Positions 31,863-40,538 of a stretch of 64,000 nucleotides of DNA are shown here, in pieces. Every line of letters begins with the position of its first letter. Position 1 is the first letter of the stretch. The DNA lies in IMG/VR virus record IMGVR_UViG_3300006919_000001, positions 1 through 64,000 of that record. One strand, written 5' to 3'. Origin of the DNA: a virus. Made by a program: the position numbers and the translations under genes. The notes below the pieces were generated by a model. It did no database searches. It was not told the origin of the DNA and saw only the letters and a program-made list of their open reading frames with translations.

Positions 31863-32056
31863 CTTAATATTACATTTTGGTCTAATACTTTATCTGGACA
31901 ATCCAGAAATCTTTTAATTATTTCATCCCTCTCTTTTAGTAAACATTCTTCCTTGGAACATTTTTCTAAAATATTAAACTCAAATAATTCTCCATCATCA
32001 TATGTAAACCTAATTTTCTTTATAAATTGAACTATTGTTGTCGTTCTCCCAACACT
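31850..32056 (-). pseudogene. start-less open frame between queD and queE
   Basis: A frame of 68 codons is open from 32056 to a TAA at 31850 and reads like protein (KIRFTYDDGELFEFNILEKC, then LLKERDEIIKRFLD). It ends 10 nt inside queE and begins inside queD in another frame. It has no ATG, GTG or TTG. It may be a gene that lost its start, or the product of a frameshift out of queD. Confidence 0.4.
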
Positions 32057-32504
32057 CTACTTTTGTAACTCTACACCTAGCACCATCCGTTAAGGCCAAC
32101 CTTTCATTAAAATGGTCATAGACTAGCTTAGCGCAACTCTCTGCGCCCATCTTTTCTAGTACGACTAACTTAGCCAAGCCTAGCTCTTGAAGCACCTCAA
32201 AAGTCTCTAATTGCGGGTCATCCTTTTCAATTAACAAAGTATGATCCCACATGCTATTCATCCATTTCTTTAGGCCATTGCCCGGAGTTGGTTCCGCATC
32301 CGTATCTTTGAATCCACCATAGTCAACTACCCAATTCATTTCGTCCAATCCTTGGTTTCCATCCATTGGAGTATTCGATTCAAAATACACTTTAAATTTT
32401 AAAGCATACCCATGTAATAATTGACAATGAGAATGCGCAGCTCTCCACTGTCTTAATGCAACGCTGTAATTGCTAAACGTTTTTGTAGATTGATATAGTC
32501 CCAT
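32010..32504 (-). CDS. queD: 6-carboxytetrahydropterin synthase, QueD family
   Basis: 164 aa. LRQWRAAHSHCQLLHGYALKFKVYFE (about 17-42) holds the catalytic Cys and zinc His residues, in the HSHC-HGY variant rather than the HGH form of E. coli QueD. MNWVVDYGGFKD, WDHTLLI and RCRVTKVECWE (about 145-155) fit the 6-pyruvoyl-tetrahydropterin synthase fold. It converts dihydroneopterin triphosphate into the QueE substrate. A GATC lies at 32243. Confidence 0.9.
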   Translation of the reverse strand: MGLYQSTKTFSNYSVALRQWRAAHSHCQLLHGYALKFKVYFESNTPMDGNQGLDEMNWVVDYGGFKDTDAEPTPGNGLKKWMNSMWDHTLLIEKDDPQLETFEVLQELGLAKLVVLEKMGAESCAKLVYDHFNERLALTDGARCRVTKVECWENDNNSSIYKEN

Positions 32505-32506
32505 AA

Positions 32507-32767
32507 TTATTTATTTTTTTTAGTTGGTAATAATTCCATGTCCCATATTTTACTTTCACTTAATTTCATCCAGCCCAATGCTAGTAAGAAAAATATTGAG
32601 ACTATTGTTAGTACTGGTCCAAATACTGCAAATAAAAGTGATATAAGAATATCCTTTACTCGTAGTGACCCGCTAAGTAAGCATACTCCAATTGCGGATA
32701 AAAGTCCGCTAAGGTACCATAATAAAAATAATTCAATTTCTGTTAATCCTGATAAAAATGTATCCAT
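32507..32767 (-). CDS. membrane protein, 86 aa
   Basis: Begins MDTFLSGLTEIELFLLWYLS; two or three hydrophobic spans (about 10-30 and 38-64) and a basic tail. It lies 2 nt before queD and may be part of its operon. No family recognised. Confidence 0.6.
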   Translation of the reverse strand: MDTFLSGLTEIELFLLWYLSGLLSAIGVCLLSGSLRVKDILISLLFAVFGPVLTIVSIFFLLALGWMKLSESKIWDMELLPTKKNK

Positions 32768-32778
32768 AGTTTTTGTTT

Positions 32779-33663
32779 TTAAAAGTTAAAATTATATTTT
32801 TTTCTTTTATACTTGGAAGATTGAGCCCCCTCTCCTCGTAAGCCTTTTAATAGCTTTACTAAAAATTGTGCATTTGAAATTGTATCGGCCAATGCCCGGT
32901 GCGCACCCTTTAAGGTTAAACCAACTTCATTGGCACAAACTCCTAATGCAAAACTTGATAATTCAAACCATCTTAATCTGGCCCATTCTAATGTATCAAT
33001 CATTTGAGTGTCCGAAATTACTTTATGTAGGTTTGCTCCGTTTTTTTCAAATAGCTTTTCTAGAAATGGATTATCAAATTTCTTTATATTATGACCAGCC
33101 AATATCGGCTTGCTATTTCCCACGGTGTGTTTTTTAATCATAGTTTGAATCAACTCAAATGCTTCTTTTATATCTACACCTTCTTCAACCATAAGCTCTC
33201 TTGAAATACCTGTTACTTCTAAAGCTTGTGGATTATAAGATTTGTCAAAATACAATTTTGCAATTGAGCCTAGGTCTTCTCTTTCCTCTAATTGGAGGTA
33301 AGTTTCATAATCAATAATACTTCCATTTGCCTCCATCCATATGTAGAATGTTTTAATATCCTCCACCAATGGCTCTAAATTCTTTAAAGTAATCATGTGT
33401 CCATTATACTCCAATATATTTAATCCAGTCTCAGTGTCTTTTTCCTTCAACATTTTAAATAATTCCCTTGCTTCTCTAATTGGCTCTTCTTCCACCATTG
33501 TTAAATTAAGCCAAGGTTTAATCAATGTGCTAAATTCATCTGCTATTTCTAATGTTTCTAAATCAATAGCAACGATTGCTATTTCTGTAATTTGGTTGTG
33601 CGAGGAACTAAACCCTCCAGTCTCTAAATCATAGACTAAAATCTTCTTATAAGGTGATATCAT
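32779..33663 (-). CDS. DnaQ-like 3'-5' exonuclease
   Basis: 294 aa. DEDDh exonuclease motifs: VYDLETGGF (about 10-18), AGHNIKKFDNPFLE (about 190-203) and GAHRALADTISN (about 256-267). A long insertion at about 55-150 separates motif I from II. The C-terminal tail is basic. It could be the proofreading subunit of the split DnaE polymerase, which has no exonuclease domain of its own. Confidence 0.88.
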   Translation of the reverse strand: MISPYKKILVYDLETGGFSSSHNQITEIAIVAIDLETLEIADEFSTLIKPWLNLTMVEEEPIREARELFKMLKEKDTETGLNILEYNGHMITLKNLEPLVEDIKTFYIWMEANGSIIDYETYLQLEEREDLGSIAKLYFDKSYNPQALEVTGISRELMVEEGVDIKEAFELIQTMIKKHTVGNSKPILAGHNIKKFDNPFLEKLFEKNGANLHKVISDTQMIDTLEWARLRWFELSSFALGVCANEVGLTLKGAHRALADTISNAQFLVKLLKGLRGEGAQSSKYKRKKYNFNF

Positions 33664-33723
33664 ATTTGTTGTTTTTTAATTGTTTTGAGGTACTACTTCT
33701 CTATAAGGATTGAGGTAACGCGT

Positions 33724-33746
33724 AACTCTTTGATATTTAAAGAGTT
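33724..33746 (-). terminator. hairpin after the HNH gene
   Basis: AACTCTTT / AAAGAGTT stem with a 7-nt loop in the spacer between 33663 and 33776. No clear T-run on the minus strand, so terminator function is uncertain. Confidence 0.4.
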
Positions 33747-33775
33747 CTCTGTATTTTCGAAATTTTTTACAACGA

Positions 33776-34303
33776 CTAAAAATAATCGGGTAGTAAAATT
33801 GAATTGGCCCTATATATGTCCATTGACTTCTTATCCCCAAAGTCCCATTTTGTATGGCATCTTAAACATAAATGATTTATGTTTTTTAAACTATGCCTCA
33901 ATTCTGGTGCAATTGATTTTGCTACTATATGAGAGTATCTAAACCTAGCTATTAGCTTTCCAGCTCCATCTCTAAATTCAATTGGCAATGAAGTTCCACA
34001 TTCCTCACATTCATGGTTTGAATTGTTAAAACATTTCTCATAAAATACCTCATCCAATATTAAATTACTTAGACCCTTGGGCTTGCCACCTCCACCATAA
34101 ACCAATTTGTGCCTAGAGCTTCCCTTGTCTATATCTCGTTTAAGGCGCGTTTCCGTCGTTTTGACAGCCTTTATATCTTTCCTGACATACTTATATGCCC
34201 TAGGCTCTTTGCCTTCATCTAATCGCTCCCTATTGCATATTGCACAAAGCTTCCAATGTTTGTTGGCAATCTCCTTTTCTTTATTGCATCCTTTGCATTC
34301 CAT
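33776..34303 (-). CDS. HNH/NinG-like zinc-knuckle endonuclease
   Basis: 175 aa. N-terminal zinc finger ECKGCNKEK with CAICNRER, then a basic linker and a second site CEECGTSLP. The nuclease-like block RYSHIVAKSIAPELRH, KNINHLCLRCHTKWDFG follows (His in YSHI and the LCxxCH knuckle). It looks like an HNH-type phage recombination endonuclease of the NinG kind. It abuts the gene at 34304. Confidence 0.7.
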   Translation of the reverse strand: MECKGCNKEKEIANKHWKLCAICNRERLDEGKEPRAYKYVRKDIKAVKTTETRLKRDIDKGSSRHKLVYGGGGKPKGLSNLILDEVFYEKCFNNSNHECEECGTSLPIEFRDGAGKLIARFRYSHIVAKSIAPELRHSLKNINHLCLRCHTKWDFGDKKSMDIYRANSILLPDYF

Positions 34304-34543
34304 TTACCAAATTGTTATAAAGTTTGAATACCCATTTCTATAAACAAACTTCCATTGTTGGCATTCAAATATTTTTCTTTCATATTCAAAAACCTCACCT
34401 ATTGTATTTGTGATTGTTTTCGGAAATGTATGGTCATACTTCCCAGCGCAGTTTTCAAAATGTCTTTTCCTTACCACCGTGTGGCCACCTTCTATTTTAT
34501 AATCTCCTTTAAATTCTACTTTTAAATTTCTTGTCTGTAACAT
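34304..34543 (-). CDS. hypothetical protein, 79 aa
   Basis: Begins MLQTRNLKVEFKGDYKIEGG. Small basic beta-rich protein containing Cys and His (KRHFENCAGKYDH). It abuts the HNH gene and probably shares its transcript. Function unknown. Confidence 0.55.
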   Translation of the reverse strand: MLQTRNLKVEFKGDYKIEGGHTVVRKRHFENCAGKYDHTFPKTITNTIGEVFEYERKIFECQQWKFVYRNGYSNFITIW

Positions 34544-34612
34544 ATTGTTTTTTGTTTTTTATTAGTTAAAACAGTTCCACCAAAAGTTAATGGTCATGTT
34601 ATTTATTTTTGA

Positions 34613-34644
34613 TAAAGATAAAGCTTATATCTCTACGAACCTAC
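34613..34644 (-). promoter_or_regulatory. promoter, GTAGGTTCGTA class
   Basis: The minus strand has GTAGGTTCGTA, 13 nt, TATCTTTA. It lies 70 nt before the gene at 34304-34543. The rest of the spacer 34544-34842 holds only AT-rich sequence and the terminator at 34788. Confidence 0.8.
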
Positions 34645-34787
34645 ATAATTCGAAATTTTTTTGTTTTTCTTTATTTTAGCCTACTGTGTTATACAAGGTA
34701 CTGACTCTTTTTTTTTAACCTCGATACTATAGATAGCTTTCAAAAAAAACAGGGATATAATAAGATTTATTAAATCTATATATAAAT

Positions 34788-34817
34788 AAGGGGTTATATA
34801 TTTACATATTACCCCTT
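34788..34817 (-). terminator. terminator at the end of the virion/lysis operon
   Basis: AAGGGG and ACCCCTT arms extend through ATAT with one mismatch, after the endolysin stop at 34843. This marks the end of the late region. Confidence 0.75.
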
Positions 34818-34842
34818 TATTATAAATAATGATAGATAAAAA

Positions 34843-35265
34843 CTATCGCACTTGAAAATGTGGTAGGTCTTTAAACCTTCTCCAATCACCACCCCATTCG
34901 AAGCTTTCGTGGTCTTTAAAGAGACCCTCCTCCTTCATTAAAATGAACTCCTTCTTCATTAAGTCAGCTATTGTTTTATATTTTCCTATACAATCCCAAC
35001 AAGCTCCATGCTCGTCATATACAAATATGTCAACTGCATTTCCACTTTGATGGTAACTTATTTTTTTAAATCCATCCAACCAACTTACTTTTGGTCTTTG
35101 ATGGAATAAGTTATTTTGTTCTTGTGCGGTTCTTATTCCTCCACTTGAAGGTATTCCAAAATCAATATCAGATTTAGCTAGTACTCGTACCACTAATTTC
35201 TCAAGGTCTTTATTTATTCCTTTGATATTTTTTTTAGAATTCTTACTTAGCTTAAAATCTGCCAT
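34843..35265 (-). CDS. M15-family peptidase, endolysin
   Basis: 140 aa. GIRTAQEQNNLFHQRPKVS (about 43-61), SYHQSGNAVDIFVY (His and Asp zinc ligands, about 70-83) and WGGDWRRFKDLPHFQ (third ligand His, near the end) match L-alanyl-D-glutamate peptidases of the T5 endolysin type. It cuts the peptide bridge of host peptidoglycan. It follows the holin gene by 6 nt. Confidence 0.92.
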   Translation of the reverse strand: MADFKLSKNSKKNIKGINKDLEKLVVRVLAKSDIDFGIPSSGGIRTAQEQNNLFHQRPKVSWLDGFKKISYHQSGNAVDIFVYDEHGACWDCIGKYKTIADLMKKEFILMKEEGLFKDHESFEWGGDWRRFKDLPHFQVR

Positions 35266-35271
35266 TGTTTT

Positions 35272-35718
35272 TTATTTTTTAAAGTTATCATTGCTTTCCA
35301 CTTTCCCAATCAAACTTGATAAAGTTCTCGATAGTCCAGCTCTAATTGCAATCAATAAACCGGAAACAACATCCATCTTCTTTAGTATCACTTTATTTTT
35401 AGCCATATAGATATTACCCATAATTGAGTAACCTTCTGATACGGTTAAAATTGCCATGACTATATTTATTGCTACGACGAAATCGTAACCTAAACTTTTT
35501 GCCATTAATGCGAGTGTAACTGGAATCATTAGAAATATTAATTTCATTGTAATCCCCCAAAGCATAGTCTTAAATTGAAAATCACGACCCAGCCTTACTG
35601 CTTTAACAGCTCCTAGCAATGAGTCAATGCACATCAATATCATTAAGATTGAAAATGTTTCTTGGTTTAAATTCAGATAAGTAAATATTGCGTAACATAA
35701 ATATTTAACTTTCTCCAT
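35272..35718 (-). CDS. phage holin (family 4-like)
   Basis: 148 aa. Three to four hydrophobic segments (about 8-30, 52-72 and 78-100) and the D-SLLGAVKA, FKTMLWGITMK pattern of the phi29/TcdE-type holin group. It forms the membrane lesion that lets the neighbouring endolysin reach the wall. Confidence 0.82.
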   Translation of the reverse strand: MEKVKYLCYAIFTYLNLNQETFSILMILMCIDSLLGAVKAVRLGRDFQFKTMLWGITMKLIFLMIPVTLALMAKSLGYDFVVAINIVMAILTVSEGYSIMGNIYMAKNKVILKKMDVVSGLLIAIRAGLSRTLSSLIGKVESNDNFKK

Positions 35719-35772
35719 TTTTTTATTGTATTCTATTATTAAAATTAACTAATTTAAGTCTCTCTTAAATCA

Positions 35773-37530
35773 TTACATTATGTACTTTGCTATCTTTGAA
35801 ATAGCACGTCTCCCTCTGCGCCTTTGTGATTGGGATAAGTTGAAAACTACATTACTCCCAACTGGTATTACATTTACTATTCTAGAAACTTGTATTGCTG
35901 AATTAGAACCTGAATCAATAACGTTGTAATAAATTAAATAAGCCCCAACTGTATTTACATCTACAGTTCCACTAATTATAATACTACCCGTTACATCTCC
36001 ATCTTCAAAGTCAGATGCCGTAGCTCCTAATTCTATATATGCATCTCCTTCTTCAATATTTACAATAGATGAACCTACTAATGTTATTACAGGTGGATTC
36101 ACTACTACCAAATCATCTATGACGAAACTATACATTTCAATATTGGTGTACGTAGCGCTTAAATCATATCCAACAGGGTCAAACGTATTAGGGTCTAAAC
36201 CGTTATTTGTAATCCAAGTATTTGCAACTGTTGCTGTGTGTGTATTTACATCATGAGTATTTGCTATTACTCCAGAATTTAAATCATAATCAGTATCTTT
36301 ATATTGAACTAGTTCCGGTATTATTTTATAATCCAAAGCAGTTGTCCATCCAAAAGTAGTATTATTATCTATCCTATCAAAAGAGCTTGCGTCGATTGGT
36401 TGTATTTGTTGAATCTTATTTCCATTAGAATCTACCCTTGCACAATTGCCTACATTTCTTTCTGTTATGATTTTATTTTGCCACCAAGCTGCGCTTTCTA
36501 AATCTGCTTCTAAGAAATTTATTAGTGGAAACATTGTGTCCGTCCTATAATTTTCATGAGGTGCGGAATTTAAAGGAAATATATCATGTTCAAATTCTCC
36601 AGATGTATAGTTGGTGACTCTATTTTGCCATAAGCCTTGAGTTACTATTACTGGCTCCGGTCTATATTGACCCTGAACTACAGTGCCCGTTCCCCACTGG
36701 TCATCAGTCGCTGTTACTCCTATTCCATTATGTACATTCCCTGCACAATATATAGTTGGTGCTGTTGTTACTGTTGGAGTCCCAACCGTGTTTGCTCTTG
36801 CTTGGTTTTTAGAACCGTTTCCAGATGGCGTTAAGTATGAGTTATTAATCTCATTTAATTGTACATTCCCCTCTGTCACCATTATTCTATTTGCCCAATC
36901 GAATACTACATTACCAATCGCATCACATCTTCCATCTATATTAACATTTGGAAAACGGTGACTCATCACGCTCCATAAATTACCAATACTTGATAAGTCT
37001 ACATTTCTAGATGTATCATCACTATCCCCAAGTAGCATTCCAGTTTTACTAAAATTGAAATGGTTATTACTGTTAGTTATTCTCTCCACTACCGCATCAA
37101 CATAAGAAGCTCTAAAGCTCATAGTTTCATCTCCACCAAATGAGACGGAGCAATGGTCTACTATTACATCCTTGCATCCTATAAAATCCAAAGCATCTCT
37201 TCCAAACCATGTGTTTCTCAAAGATACATATCTCATTATAAAATTATTTACATAATCTGCTCTAATCCCTGGACCTCCATATTCGAAGCCACCCATCGGT
37301 GCAGTTTGACCCAATACTATTACATTTTGCAAATTAGTATAGGTTGTATTTATACTCTTACAAAGTCCTGATACATTAAAGCTAACAATCGTATTTGGAT
37401 TATTCATGGCCCAAGATATTGAACCAACTCCACTGTCATCTAAATTAGTTACTATCCTATGTGTGTAGGTTACATTTGCCCTAGCATTTGCACCCCCACC
37501 AGTTGCTGTTGGAAAAGCTTTTTGTGACAT
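35773..37530 (-). CDS. tailspike with pectate-lyase beta-helix and Ig-like domain
   Basis: 585 aa. Residues 1-400 resemble family 1 polysaccharide (pectate) lyases: AFPTATGGGANARAN, TNLDDSGVGSISWAM, IMRYVSLRN and DHCSVSFGGDET, the right-handed helix rungs. About 475-555 form a DUF5011/Ig-like domain (PVITLVGSSIVNIEEGDAY, DFEDGDVTGSI). The last 20 residues are Arg-rich (QRRRGRRAISKIAKYIM). It probably degrades capsule or algal-type polysaccharide at the host surface. The start is like Bacteroidetes secreted pectate lyases without their signal peptide. Confidence 0.85.
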   Translation of the reverse strand: MSQKAFPTATGGGANARANVTYTHRIVTNLDDSGVGSISWAMNNPNTIVSFNVSGLCKSINTTYTNLQNVIVLGQTAPMGGFEYGGPGIRADYVNNFIMRYVSLRNTWFGRDALDFIGCKDVIVDHCSVSFGGDETMSFRASYVDAVVERITNSNNHFNFSKTGMLLGDSDDTSRNVDLSSIGNLWSVMSHRFPNVNIDGRCDAIGNVVFDWANRIMVTEGNVQLNEINNSYLTPSGNGSKNQARANTVGTPTVTTAPTIYCAGNVHNGIGVTATDDQWGTGTVVQGQYRPEPVIVTQGLWQNRVTNYTSGEFEHDIFPLNSAPHENYRTDTMFPLINFLEADLESAAWWQNKIITERNVGNCARVDSNGNKIQQIQPIDASSFDRIDNNTTFGWTTALDYKIIPELVQYKDTDYDLNSGVIANTHDVNTHTATVANTWITNNGLDPNTFDPVGYDLSATYTNIEMYSFVIDDLVVVNPPVITLVGSSIVNIEEGDAYIELGATASDFEDGDVTGSIIISGTVDVNTVGAYLIYYNVIDSGSNSAIQVSRIVNVIPVGSNVVFNLSQSQRRRGRRAISKIAKYIM

Positions 37531-37574
37531 ATTTTTATTTATTTTTAAATTGTTATCTACTTCGTATTACATGA

Positions 37575-38186
37575 CTATACTAAAGCCCATCCTGCTGGAT
37601 AAGCATCGGGTGTCCAAACATTAGCATTTATTAGGCTAATATATATCGGGTCATTAATTGTTGGATAGTGAACCGTATCTCCAATTTGATAAGCATCATG
37701 ACCACCAGTCGGTTGCACGAATACTAAAGTTTCCACTGTCGCTATAACCTCTAATTGCCAAAGTGCAGGCACAACATCCGGAGTCCATGAAGCTAATGTA
37801 AAATGACTTTGGATACATTTATATGTATTACCAAGATAAGTTCTAGTATCTCCTAAAATTACATCTTCATTTTCAATCCATTCTGCTCCTTCCGTATTTG
37901 CCCTATATATAGAAAATAAAGCTGGCGTTTCACTTGGACTAAATAAAGTCCTTTGATGTGATTGCCTTACCTCTACCATAGCTCCCTCATACGAATATAC
38001 CTCACCTTCATTAAGTTGTCCACTTGATGGAAGTATTGGATAAATATTCGCTGGGTCTGAATCCTGAATCATAGTTGGAAATCCTGTTTCCGTTACTTGG
38101 TTTGAATCAGTAAATCCTTTATGAGTTGTCACCCCATCCGTTACTTCCCAAAATGTTCTTTTATTTGGCTTTTGTATTTTCCCCAT
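37575..38186 (-). CDS. fibre protein with chitin-binding-like modules
   Basis: 203 aa. Two carbohydrate-binding (ChiC/CBM5-12-like) repeats are seen: GNTYKCIQSHFTLASWTPD with PALW (about 115-142) and a C-terminal NANVWTPDAYPAGWALV. The N-terminal region FWEVTDGVTTHKGFTDSN is a short fold common at fibre starts. It probably binds glycan on the host surface. A 20-bp-stem hairpin lies upstream. Confidence 0.65.
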   Translation of the reverse strand: MGKIQKPNKRTFWEVTDGVTTHKGFTDSNQVTETGFPTMIQDSDPANIYPILPSSGQLNEGEVYSYEGAMVEVRQSHQRTLFSPSETPALFSIYRANTEGAEWIENEDVILGDTRTYLGNTYKCIQSHFTLASWTPDVVPALWQLEVIATVETLVFVQPTGGHDAYQIGDTVHYPTINDPIYISLINANVWTPDAYPAGWALV

Positions 38187-38232
38187 TTTTATTTACTTAA
38201 TTATTAAGTTTAACGTGTGTTTTAAACATCCT

Positions 38233-38308
38233 AAGAGACTTTAAATTAAAAGCTTGTATAATATACTACTTTTAATTTAAAGTCTCTTAAAACGCTTGTT
38301 ATTGATTT
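38233..38308. repeat. 20-bp perfect hairpin joined to a 28-bp repeat
   Basis: AAGAGACTTTAAATTAAAAG (38233-38252) and its exact complement (38269-38288) enclose a 16-nt loop. The right arm runs into AGTCTCTTAAAACGCTTGTT (from 38281 to 38308), which is repeated with two changes at 44753-44780. The element follows the BspA-like gene and precedes the chitin-binding-like fibre gene. There is no T-run, so it is not a standard terminator. Confidence 0.85.
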
Positions 38309-38309
38309 A

Positions 38310-40220
38310 TTAGATTGTAATTTCCTTTATTGAAATTCCTATATCGCAATTAAAAACTACTGTTCCATCAAATGACATGAAAGGGCTTACAGCACCCATT
38401 GTGAAAGCAAACTTCCAAATACCATCCGTTAAAGTATAATTAGAATATTGATAAGTTGAACCGTTATATATGTCAATCCTAGTGTCACCAGTTAAATTAG
38501 AAATATCCAAAGTCATTTCATAAGGTACACCAGTCACACAATTCGAAAACGACAATGACGGTCTAATTGTACTACCACTAGTTCCATCGCTAGTGCAATT
38601 ATAATTCAATGGAGACGTTAGAGTTGCTATTGCCCCTGCATCATTTGATATTGCTATATTACTAGCTATTTCAGTTGTCTCCAATTGTGGACTTCCAACC
38701 ATCACAATATTATCAATGCTAAATGCACCTCCAGTACTGCTATTTATTGCAGCTACAAGGAAGCTGGCAGCAGAACCTGTGTTATAATTTACACCAGCAT
38801 AAATATGAGAACCATTTTGAAATTTACGATAACTCACAAGATTAGGATTACCACTACCACTACCCCACATTGCAAAATAAGCATCCTCTGCAACCGCGAC
38901 ATTAGATATATCAAACGAAATGACATAGGTATCGTATTGTTCGATATAATCAGTAATAGATAAAATTTGACTTAATTTTTTAGAAGTTATCACCCCGTCA
39001 TAAGTAGCCACTCCTGAACCTATAGACCAACTGTCTTGCACTGTCCAATCACTAGCAGTGTCAAATGTTCCATTTATGATTTGGTTATTTGAACCTCCAT
39101 CAGTAATTGTCCAACCGTAAGTATTAATTAATGTATTTCTAGCTGCTTCCGCCGCTCCTCCATAACTATATCTTGAATTTCCGAAACTAATTACTTGATT
39201 TAATTGCGGTACTTGACCCGCCCAAGATATTAATGTCGCATCGTAGTTTGCTGTTGAAAGTGTTGCATCAATAATAAAAGATGTACCAAAATCTGCTATT
39301 GTAGATATATCCCAATTCGCTAAACTTCTATCAAAGTTATAACATTGGTAAAACATAGACCTTACGGTTGTAACCCCATTCATATCGAAATTTGAAACAT
39401 CAACATTATTTAAAACCCTTGCTTGATAAAACAAAAGGGACATATCCGTAGCACTTGTAGTGACCCAATTGCTTACATCTAAATTTACTATAGAATTAGT
39501 ATTACTTCTAAACATTTGAGTAAATAACGTAACGTTACTCACGTCCCAATTACTAACATCTATAGTTGTTAAATTAGTATTATAAAACATTGCAGACATA
39601 TTTGTAGCGTTACTCACGTCCCAATTACTAACATCTAAAGTGGTCAAACTAGTTGAATCTCGAAACATTATGTCTAATCTGTCAGCACTAGACATGTCCC
39701 AATTAACTACATTTAAAGATATTAAATTTGTACAACTTCTAAAAGTATCAGTCCAACGTGTAACGTCAATTAAATTAGGTATATCCGTAGCCGTTACTGT
39801 TGTTAATTGGTTACAACCTCTAAAAGACCTATACATAGTTTTCCATGCAATTTCCCCCCATTGTTTAATATCTATTAATTTAGATTTATCACCACCATCA
39901 TTAAAAAATATACTTGGAAAATTACCACTAATTGAAACATCGTAAGTTCCAGCACTTGGAAAAGTAATTGTTAAGTTACCTATATTTCCTAAGATTGTTT
40001 GTCCATCGGAAGTACTTACATCGTATAAGTACGTTTCAGTCCCAGTGGGTATAGTGAATTGAGTGTCTAAACTAGTTCCAACATTATCCGTTTTAACTTG
40101 AATTATAAATGGAGCCAATGGTGGAATGTTATCATAAACTAAAGTACTTCCTAAGTATAGCTTAGATATTTCTGAGCTACCTATATACATTTTAGATATA
40201 TCTATATTTCCTATTTTCAT
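38310..40220 (-). CDS. BspA-like (DUF285) repeat tail fibre
   Basis: 636 aa. The N-terminus MKIGNIDISKMYIGSSEISK is a motif of Bacteroidetes phage fibres (IGS/LGS repeats). About residues 130-330 hold at least six DUF285 repeats of the type LDVSNWDVSNATNMSAMF. The C-terminal 250 residues are two jelly-roll-like carbohydrate-binding domains (NGTFDTASDWTVQDSW, SIDNIVMVG). It is likely a receptor-binding protein. Near-identical DNA repeats in the DUF285 part could recombine. Confidence 0.82.
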   Translation of the reverse strand: MKIGNIDISKMYIGSSEISKLYLGSTLVYDNIPPLAPFIIQVKTDNVGTSLDTQFTIPTGTETYLYDVSTSDGQTILGNIGNLTITFPSAGTYDVSISGNFPSIFFNDGGDKSKLIDIKQWGEIAWKTMYRSFRGCNQLTTVTATDIPNLIDVTRWTDTFRSCTNLISLNVVNWDMSSADRLDIMFRDSTSLTTLDVSNWDVSNATNMSAMFYNTNLTTIDVSNWDVSNVTLFTQMFRSNTNSIVNLDVSNWVTTSATDMSLLFYQARVLNNVDVSNFDMNGVTTVRSMFYQCYNFDRSLANWDISTIADFGTSFIIDATLSTANYDATLISWAGQVPQLNQVISFGNSRYSYGGAAEAARNTLINTYGWTITDGGSNNQIINGTFDTASDWTVQDSWSIGSGVATYDGVITSKKLSQILSITDYIEQYDTYVISFDISNVAVAEDAYFAMWGSGSGNPNLVSYRKFQNGSHIYAGVNYNTGSAASFLVAAINSSTGGAFSIDNIVMVGSPQLETTEIASNIAISNDAGAIATLTSPLNYNCTSDGTSGSTIRPSLSFSNCVTGVPYEMTLDISNLTGDTRIDIYNGSTYQYSNYTLTDGIWKFAFTMGAVSPFMSFDGTVVFNCDIGISIKEITI

Positions 40221-40237
40221 TCTATGATTTTTTTACA

Positions 40238-40537
40238 TTATACTGGAATTACATACCAAGTTGTAGCCACTGGAGTTCCAAGGTCATAATTGGCCTGAGA
40301 AATCGTTACTACATTTGGTATCGTTGAACTACCAGCTGGCTCTCCTATTACTGTACTATTAAATACAGTTTCCCAGCTTATTCCATTCCATTTTTCTTGT
40401 CTCTCTTCTGTGAGATTATATACCGACACTCTATCATTAGCTCCAAAAGAAAAGGCATCTATTTCAGCCTGAGTTTTTGGTGTTAATGAGAGTAAGGGGG
40501 CTTTTAAACCCCCATTTTTTAACTCTTCTTGTATCAT
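40238..40537 (-). CDS. small fibre-associated protein, 99 aa
   Basis: Begins MIQEELKNGGLKAPLLSLTP. Includes the pattern RVSVYNLTEERQEKWNGISWET seen in short phage fibre or fibre-attachment proteins. It sits between two large fibre genes with 1-18-nt spacing, so it is presumably virion-associated. Confidence 0.55.
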   Translation of the reverse strand: MIQEELKNGGLKAPLLSLTPKTQAEIDAFSFGANDRVSVYNLTEERQEKWNGISWETVFNSTVIGEPAGSSTIPNVVTISQANYDLGTPVATTWYVIPV

Positions 40538-40538
40538 C

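Noticed and set aside
38310-40220. Diversity-generating retroelement target in the fibre gene
   Set aside because: No reverse transcriptase or template repeat is visible in the window; the sequence repeats are explained by DUF285 units.
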